This document shows positions 58,888 through 64,000 of a stretch of 64,000 bases of DNA, piece by piece. Origin of the DNA: Ornithinibacillus sp. 4-3 (GTDB lineage: Bacteria > Bacillota > Bacilli > Bacillales > Amphibacillaceae); contig NZ_CP162599.1 in assembly GCF_040958695.1 (NCBI RefSeq), positions 1,026,001-1,090,000 on the forward strand. Reading direction: 5' to 3'. The stretch's first letter is position 1. Each line of letters opens with the position of its first letter. The notes beneath the pieces are model-generated. The model was not told where the DNA came from. It made no database searches and was given only the letters and a program-made list of their open reading frames with translations. A program made the translations under genes and the position numbers.

Positions 58888-58917
58888 TTTGACCTTATTT
58901 GACCTTTGATGTATGAT
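58888..58917 (+). promoter_or_regulatory. CtsR operator and promoter for clpP
   Basis: TTTGACC-TTA-TTTGACC (58888-58904) is a perfect CtsR tandem heptad (reverse of GGTCAAA-N3-GGTCAAA). The -35 TTGACC (58889-58894), a 17-base spacer and -10 TATGAT (58912-58917) overlap it, so CtsR would block sigma-A polymerase until heat or protein stress. Confidence 0.9.
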
Positions 58918-58968
58918 AAAATTAATTCATCATAAAAAATGAATTAAAATAAAGGAGGACGTAACACT

Positions 58969-59565
58969 ATGAATTTAATTCCTACAGTTATTGAACAAAC
59001 GAATCGTGGAGAAAGAGCTTACGATATTTATTCTCGTTTATTAAAAGACCGTATTATTATGCTTGGTAGTGCTATTGATGATAATGTAGCAAACTCTATT
59101 GTTGCACAATTACTCTTCTTAGAAGCGGAAGATCCAGGTAAAGATATTTCATTATACATTAACTCTCCTGGTGGATCTATTACAGCAGGAATGGCGATTT
59201 ACGATACAATGAACTTTATTAAATCAGATGTATCAACAATTTGTACAGGAATGGCAGCTTCTATGGGAGCATTCTTACTTGCTGCTGGTGCAAAAGGAAA
59301 ACGTTATGCACTTCCAAATAGTGAAGTAATGATTCACCAGCCATTAGGCGGAACACAAGGGCAAGCGGCAGATATTGCTATTCATGCTAACCGTATTATT
59401 CAAATGCGTGAGAAATTAAATGAAATTTTAGCAGAACGTACAGGTCAACCGATTGAAATCATTGAAAAAGATACAGATCGTGATAACTTTAAGACAGCTC
59501 AAGAAGCAGTGGACTATGGTCTAATTGATACGATTTTAGAACGAAAAGATGATATGAATAAATAG
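58969..59565 (+). CDS. clpP: ATP-dependent Clp protease proteolytic subunit
   Basis: 198 residues (B. subtilis 197). Catalytic triad visible: Ser98 in GMAASMGA, His123 in VMIHQPLGG, Asp172. It forms the tetradecamer chamber that works with ClpC/ClpX ATPases. AAAGGAGGAC precedes the ATG. A perfect CtsR site at the promoter shows class III heat-shock control. A long bidirectional terminator follows. Confidence 0.98.
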   Translation: MNLIPTVIEQTNRGERAYDIYSRLLKDRIIMLGSAIDDNVANSIVAQLLFLEAEDPGKDISLYINSPGGSITAGMAIYDTMNFIKSDVSTICTGMAASMGAFLLAAGAKGKRYALPNSEVMIHQPLGGTQGQAADIAIHANRIIQMREKLNEILAERTGQPIEIIEKDTDRDNFKTAQEAVDYGLIDTILERKDDMNK

Positions 59566-59572
59566 TAAGGTA

Positions 59573-59621
59573 AAAAATAGCTGTCGCTTTATCTAACAAG
59601 AAGGAAGCGACAGCTATTTTT
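59573..59621. terminator. Bidirectional terminator between clpP and copper operon
   Basis: A perfect 17-bp stem (AAAAATAGCTGTCGCTT and its complement) around a 15-base loop, with A- and T-runs on both sides. It overlaps the stop codon of the minus-strand gene. Confidence 0.9.
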
Positions 59622-60372
59622 ATTGAACTTCTATTTCATAGGTTTCATGTTCATGTAAATCTTCATCATCTTCTACATGAATTTGTATCGAATAAGTTCC
59701 AGCTTCCTCAAATGTATGTTTACCAACATATTCTCCGGCAACTGTTTCTTCTGCGTCAGCCCAATTCGTATCTGACTCATTTATGATTTCATAACGAACC
59801 TTAGCATTTTCGAGTGGCTGATCATCCATTTGTAAATGAACCATTAGCATAATTTCTTCATCTACTTTAGCATCTGTTACTTCCATAAAGTGAAGGTGGA
59901 AGCCTTCTGCATGATGGTGGTCGTGGCTATGATCTGCATCATGATCTTCCTCATGCTCTCCAGTTCCGCTACCAACCGTAATTTTTCTCAAGGGCATTGT
60001 ATGCATTTCCTTAGCTGTCGTATGTGCATAGATAGAGTAAACACCATCTTCTTCAAAAGCTACATCCAATGTATATGTACCATCATTCTGGTTAATCGAA
60101 TCTTCTGTAATGCTATTTTCTTTATCGTCATCTTTCCAATACTCAAAGTTCAATTCATCCACTTCTGTCAATAGCTCATCACCATACATTACGGTTGCTT
60201 TTAAGGTAACTGTTTCATTAACTTCTACATGTTCTGGTACTTCAAATTCCACTTCAACCATAGGCAATTCTTCATCTTCATTATTTTCATTAACTTCGTT
60301 GTTTTCACTACCACATGCAACTAAAGCTATTGCTATAAGTAAAAATGAAAATAGTTTTAAATATTTTAGCAT
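59620..60372 (-). CDS. Lipoprotein with two YtkA-like domains and a His-rich linker
   Basis: 250 residues. Lipoprotein signal with Cys20 (ALVAC), then an acidic Asn/Glu stretch. Two similar YtkA/FixH-type beta-sandwich domains follow (~38-133 and ~160-250; compare NDGTYTLDVAFEEDGVYSIYAH with AGEYVGKHTFEEAGTYSIQIHV). Residues ~140-161 between them are rich in His, Asp and Glu (HEEDHDADHSHDHHH), a likely metal-binding strip. Last gene of an operon with two SCO1 genes, so a copper-handling role outside the membrane is inferred. AGGAGG upstream. Confidence 0.8.
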   Translation of the reverse strand: MLKYLKLFSFLLIAIALVACGSENNEVNENNEDEELPMVEVEFEVPEHVEVNETVTLKATVMYGDELLTEVDELNFEYWKDDDKENSITEDSINQNDGTYTLDVAFEEDGVYSIYAHTTAKEMHTMPLRKITVGSGTGEHEEDHDADHSHDHHHAEGFHLHFMEVTDAKVDEEIMLMVHLQMDDQPLENAKVRYEIINESDTNWADAEETVAGEYVGKHTFEEAGTYSIQIHVEDDEDLHEHETYEIEVQ

Positions 60373-60403
60373 TTATAAGAAGCCTCCTAAAAATATGATA
60401 GAT

Positions 60404-60982
60404 TTAGAAAACCTTTTTCAAGTCTTCTACAATCTTTTCCATTTCTTCTAAATCTGTACCCATATAATTTTTAATAACTTCACCTTCTGGATTGACTAAA
60501 AAGAATCGTACGCCATGTGTGACTTGATCACTATCAGGCTCTTGTTTCACGCCTGTCATAAAAGGATCTAATGCGAGCTCTTGAATTGTTTCAAAGTCAT
60601 AGCCAGTTAGAAATGTCCAATTAGATAAATCGGCGTTATAGCTTTCGGCATAATCTTTTAGGACTTCTGGGTTATCTACATCTGGATCTACAGTAAAGGA
60701 TACTAATTCTGCGTCGATTCCTTCATCTTCTAGCATAATTTGTAATTGTGACATGTTATAAGTCATCGGAAGGCAGACGGTCGTACAATTGGTAAATATA
60801 AAGTCTGCAATCCACCATTTTCCTTCTAAATCTTCTGAACCAAATGCTTCATTTTCTTGATTGGTAAAGCTGAAATCAGGTGTTTGCTTAGCCATATTCG
60901 ATTCGATTTCACCTTTTCCACAAGCTGTTAAGAAAAGAATGAATGTTAAAAAAGCAAAAAATAAAACCCTTTTCTTTATCAT
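60404..60982 (-). CDS. SCO1/SenC copper chaperone lipoprotein (copy A)
   Basis: About 192 residues. Lipobox Cys21 (FLTAC). Thioredoxin-like fold with the SCO copper motif NCTTVC (Cys66, Cys70) and the third ligand His156 (DQVTHGVRF). It delivers copper to the CuA site of cytochrome c oxidase or acts as a thiol reductase there. A GTG at 60994 is in frame, but GGTGGAG favours ATG 60982. Close paralogue of the next gene upstream. Confidence 0.9.
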   Translation of the reverse strand: MIKKRVLFFAFLTFILFLTACGKGEIESNMAKQTPDFSFTNQENEAFGSEDLEGKWWIADFIFTNCTTVCLPMTYNMSQLQIMLEDEGIDAELVSFTVDPDVDNPEVLKDYAESYNADLSNWTFLTGYDFETIQELALDPFMTGVKQEPDSDQVTHGVRFFLVNPEGEVIKNYMGTDLEEMEKIVEDLKKVF

Positions 60983-61001
60983 ATTTATCTCCACCGTTTA
61001 A

Positions 61002-61586
61002 TCAGTTTGAATGTAACACTAATAAATCATCAATAATTTCATCAAGTGAGTTAATGTCTAGTCCATCATACCCTTTTATCGTCTCACCTTCTGGAGAAAC
61101 AAGGAAAAAGCGAGTATCATGTAATACTTGATCAGAACCTCTTTCTGGTTCTTTTAAAGCAGCTTGAAAAGACTTGATAGAAAGCTCTTTAATCGTTTGG
61201 AAATCATAATTTGTTAAAAAAGACCAGTTGGATAAGTCTGCAGCATACTCCTCTGCATAAGCTGTTAATACTTCTGGTGTATCATAATCTGGATCAACAC
61301 TAAAAGAAATAAGCCGAATATCTAACCCATTATCAGCTAGACGATTTTGTAATTCAGACATATGATAGGTCATTGGTAGACAGACAGTTTCACAATTTGT
61401 AAAAATAAAATCTGCAATCCACCAATCTCCTTTTAAATCTTCTAAGGATAATGATTCATTGCTTTCTGTTGTGAATTCAAAATCGTTTACTGATCTAGAC
61501 ATATTTGGTTCAATTTCATCATAGGAAGCTCCGCATGCAGTAAGAAGTAAAATCATACCAAACATTACGAGTCGAGCGTATTTCAT
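61002..61586 (-). CDS. SCO1/SenC copper chaperone lipoprotein (copy B)
   Basis: 194 residues. Lipobox Cys18 (LLTAC). Motif NCETVC (Cys65, Cys69) and His156 (DQVLHDTRF) are conserved, so all three copper ligands are kept. About half the residues match copy A by eye, indicating tandem duplication. GGAGGGAAG lies upstream. It starts 36 bases after the regulator gene and is followed 19 bases later by copy A. Confidence 0.9.
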   Translation of the reverse strand: MKYARLVMFGMILLLTACGASYDEIEPNMSRSVNDFEFTTESNESLSLEDLKGDWWIADFIFTNCETVCLPMTYHMSELQNRLADNGLDIRLISFSVDPDYDTPEVLTAYAEEYAADLSNWSFLTNYDFQTIKELSIKSFQAALKEPERGSDQVLHDTRFFLVSPEGETIKGYDGLDINSLDEIIDDLLVLHSN

Positions 61587-61622
61587 TTACTATATCTTCC
61601 CTCCATCATATAGTTTTTGTAA

Positions 61623-62204
61623 CTACTTATGGCAGCAAGACGTATCGCCATTCATTTTCTTTAGAAGTACATTGATTGCATCTTGAAAGTTGTATACACT
61701 TCCACCAAATCCTTTAGTAAACTTTTTGGCATGTTCTTCCATTTCAAATGATAAAACCTGAGGTTGACAACAACCAATTTCAATAGAAGTGTCCATCACG
61801 TACCATGCGAGTGGGGCACTAATTGTCGTATGCTTTAAGAAGTCATGGCAAATTGCCTGAACAGCATCATCGCCAAGCTGATGATGTCTTAATAGACCAC
61901 AATGAGCACAACAAGTGACTTCAGTTCGGTTGTTTGACAAAAAGATACGATATGCCAATCTTTTATTAGTAATTCTACCGCAATAAATACATTCTTCATC
62001 ACTAACTACTTTAGGTTTCTTTTCATTGGCTACAGTAATACCGCCGAATGTTTTTATGACAATGCCTTGATCAATTAATGGTTTAATATCACGATGGATG
62101 GTCATTTCAGAAACATTTAATAAAGTACTTAGTTCAGAGATTTTCATATTTTGCTTTTGGAGAATCAGTTCTTGGATACGCTTTTGGCGTTCTATTGGCA
62201 ACAA
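61623..62204 (-). CDS. DeoR-type HTH regulator with Cys-rich NosL-like C-terminus
   Basis: 193 residues; TTG start eight bases after AAGGAGG. Residues 1-58 are a DeoR helix-turn-helix (RQKRIQELILQKQNMKISEL, then TIHRDIKPLIDQG). The rest is not the usual DeoR sugar-phosphate domain. It has CIYC (72-75), CCAHC (98-102), CC (145-146) and a terminal SCCHK. The stretch LAWYVMDT...EEHAKKFTKGFGGSVYNFQDAI resembles NosL, a copper-binding protein of nitrous oxide reductase assembly. It leads an operon of copper chaperones, so a copper sensor is inferred. Confidence 0.75.
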   Translation of the reverse strand: MLPIERQKRIQELILQKQNMKISELSTLLNVSEMTIHRDIKPLIDQGIVIKTFGGITVANEKKPKVVSDEECIYCGRITNKRLAYRIFLSNNRTEVTCCAHCGLLRHHQLGDDAVQAICHDFLKHTTISAPLAWYVMDTSIEIGCCQPQVLSFEMEEHAKKFTKGFGGSVYNFQDAINVLLKKMNGDTSCCHK

Positions 62205-62363
62205 TGATAGGACCTCCTTTAAATTGGAACACTACGTCTGGCTTTGATAATGTTAAACAAAATATAACATATAAAGATCAATACTAAACATAGTATAACA
62301 TTTTAGGAGGCCAGAATGTTCGAACGCCTGTTGACTATTATGTGAAACTTATGTGACAATCTT

Positions 62364-63261
62364 TCAATTTACGCTTCGCCGTTTCCTTAACAAGTAATCC
62401 ATGGCTCCAGAACCTATAAATACACCGATTAGAATAAGTAACATTCCTCCGATATGATTCATATAGACTGGCTCACCAAGAAATAATGCTACTCCAAGAA
62501 TGGAGAAGAATGTGTTTAAATTAACAAAAATTGCTGATTCTACAGGACCAACTTGTTTGATTGCATAATTATAGGTCATATGACCAAACGCAGTACAAGC
62601 AACTGCACTAAACAAAAAGACAAGTCCGAGCTTCCAGGAAAATAGATAAGAAAGTTGTCCTAAATCTTTTTTCATAAATAGGCTTGTCACAAAGATGAAG
62701 AAGGAACCAATAACAAGCATATATCCAGTAAGTAAACGAGGATCAAAGTCTGGATTTAATTTACTGATTAAGATGAAGCTGATTGCTTGAGATAAAATAG
62801 CAATAAAAACAAATAAATCACCCATAGATAAAGCGCTAAATCCATCACCAGCGCCTACGGTTGTAATTCCAATTCCTACAAAACCTAAAATAAAACCTAA
62901 TACACGGAGTCTAGTTACTCGATCCTTCAAGAAAATAATCGAGAGAATAACAGTTAATAATGGCCCAGTTCCTAGGATTAGCCCGCTATTTACTCCAGAG
63001 GTGTAATGGATGCCAAGACTAAGAATAGTATGATGTATAATAACGTTGAAAATACCAATAAATATGATAGTCTTTAATTCTTTTCTTGTTGGTAGACGAA
63101 ACACATTTAGAAAATAAGCAATGACTAATACCGAGATTCCAGCTACAAAAATTCGTACAGCCGTTAAAAGAATGGGGTCGATACTTGAAACTAATACTTT
63201 GACTGCTGAAAGGTTAAATCCCCAAAAAACCATCACAAAAAATAAGAGAATATAAATCTTC
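62364..63261 (-). CDS. EamA/DMT-superfamily transporter
   Basis: 299 residues with ten predicted spans in two EamA repeats (WGFNLSAVKVLVSSIDPILLTAVR near 15-38; second repeat GHMTYNYAIKQVGPVESAIFVNL). DMT members export amino acids, metabolites or other small molecules; the substrate cannot be told. GTG start with AGGTG upstream. It lies 159 bases upstream of the regulator gene on the same strand; the gap suggests separate transcription. Confidence 0.84.
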
Positions 63262-63442
63262 ACATTGGCACCTAATTTCTATTGATCTATGTATTATTAA
63301 ACTAATCATACCTATTTTTATTTATTTTTTCACTTGAATGATTTTGATAATTGATATTTTTTTCAAGGCTTGTCTTTTTATAGGGGAGGAGGCTTTTATT
63401 TTCGCAGAGTTATAAAGAATATTTGAGCCAAGCTACTCAAAA

Positions 63443-63490
63443 TTACATATGTAACTCCTCCCAAGTTGTATTTTTATAGTATGGGAGGAG
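63443..63490. promoter_or_regulatory. Palindrome and hairpin between cotD-like gene and DMT transporter
   Basis: TTACATATGTAA (63443-63454) is a perfect 12-bp palindrome directly followed by CTCCTCCCA, which pairs with TGGGAGGAG (63482-63490). Could be an operator for the DMT gene plus a terminator for the coat gene. No clear T-run. Confidence 0.4.
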
Positions 63491-63561
63491 AGGTATCACT
63501 TCACTGGCAAGGAATATATATTAATTCTTTTTGTGAAGTGATTAAATTTTAATGAATCAAA

Positions 63562-63975
63562 TTAGCACCATTTAGGCGGTCGACCGGATTGTGCTCCACC
63601 CACTTGGTTATTAGGAGGGCAACAGTGATGCATTGGACTTGTTGCACCAGCTACCGATCCAGGATATGGGCTCATCGCTCCACCTACTGATCCAGGAGGT
63701 GGACTCATTGCACCAGCTACCGAATTATTAGGAGATGGCACTTGATAAGACCCTCCATAAATATCAACAGAATTAAACGTATTTGCCATTGTTGTAGAAT
63801 GTGGATACTCGTGTACATTTTTTACAAGATGATGATTGACATAAGTCGTATTGGAAGGATGTATATGTTTAACAGTTTCCTCGGAACAGCAATGTACAAC
63901 ATTTTCTTTTGTAGGATGCACCATTTGCTTTGTAGGCTGTGGACAATGACAACGACCTCTACGGAAATTTCTCAT
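63562..63975 (-). CDS. CotD-like spore coat protein
   Basis: 137 residues from ATG 63975, with AAGGGG upstream; the frame opens at 63993. Rich in Cys, His, Pro and Gly (RGRCHCPQPTKQMVHPTKENVVH), as in the CotD coat family. The C-terminal part has three 11-residue repeats (SVAGAMSPPPG, SVGGAMSPYPG, SVAGATSPMHH). Probably a structural protein of the inner spore coat, with Cys and His for cross-linking. Its promoter lies beyond the right edge. Confidence 0.82.
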   Translation of the reverse strand: MRNFRRGRCHCPQPTKQMVHPTKENVVHCCSEETVKHIHPSNTTYVNHHLVKNVHEYPHSTTMANTFNSVDIYGGSYQVPSPNNSVAGAMSPPPGSVGGAMSPYPGSVAGATSPMHHCCPPNNQVGGAQSGRPPKWC

Positions 63976-64000
63976 AAAAATAACCCCTTTCATCTGATAA

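Overview
This window is chromosomal DNA of a low-GC, spore-forming, flagellated Bacillaceae bacterium. Gene order and protein similarity fit best with Oceanobacillus/Virgibacillus-type bacteria (an inference from remembered synteny, not from a search). The order degS-degU-degV-comFA-comFC-flgM...fliT-hpf-secA-prfB-cccB-ftsEX-ctpB-minJ-uvrBA, then hprK-lgt-ppaX, trxB, rapZ-yvcK-whiA and clpP, follows one conserved arm of the Bacillus subtilis chromosome with local gains and losses.

Layout. 1-6.3 kb: an edge-truncated competence-type metallo-hydrolase lipoprotein, two MFS transporters, a DUF1648 membrane protein, a two-lobed P-loop ATPase and an IDEAL-domain protein. 6.3-11.2 kb: a class B penicillin-binding protein, a sinI-sinR pair with Spo0A-type boxes upstream, nagB and yvyE. 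11.3-16.7 kb: degS/degU, degV and late competence genes comFA/comFC. 16.8-24.8 kb: a flagellar hook-filament cluster (yvyF, flgM, flgN, flgK, flgL, yviE, fliW, csrA, flaG, fliD, fliS, fliT) in which the flagellin gene usually found between csrA and flaG is absent. 25-30.5 kb: hpf, a 44-codon small gene, secA, and prfB with its programmed +1 frameshift. 30.7-37.8 kb: cytochrome c551, ftsE/ftsX with an adjacent M23 hydrolase, ctpB and minJ. 38-44.1 kb: an endonuclease I homologue and SOS-type uvrB-uvrA. 44.2-51.8 kb: bacillithiol gene bshB2 with yojF, PspC/YvlD membrane proteins, an OFA transporter, a pyridoxal-kinase-like gene and hprK-lgt-ppaX-yvoF. 52-59.6 kb: glpD, trxB, nudix-rapZ-yvcK-whiA, tRNA-Arg(CCG), and clpP with a CtsR operator. 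59.6-64 kb, minus strand: a four-gene apparent copper operon, a DMT transporter and a CotD-like coat protein.

Most notable items. (1) The minus-strand operon at 59.6-62.2 kb encodes a DeoR-type helix-turn-helix protein with a Cys-rich NosL-like C-terminal half, two SCO1/SenC copper chaperone lipoproteins, and a lipoprotein with two YtkA-like domains joined by a His-rich linker. It looks like a self-regulated copper-delivery module for cytochrome oxidase. (2) A family of ~210-bp non-coding elements with TTCAAAAAG-type inverted ends occurs at 8.5, 20.6 and 26.1 kb, plus a lone end at 29.3 kb. Two copies share a hairpin whose stems differ by compensatory changes. The 20.6-kb copy has a 9-bp target duplication that appears to have re-created the Shine-Dalgarno of yviE. 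(3) Several recognisable control sites are present: CtsR (clpP), LexA (uvrB), SigD (flaG-fliD), Spo0A boxes (sinI) and a terminator-type leader at glpD.

No CRISPR array, rRNA, prophage or complete transposase-bearing IS element was seen.
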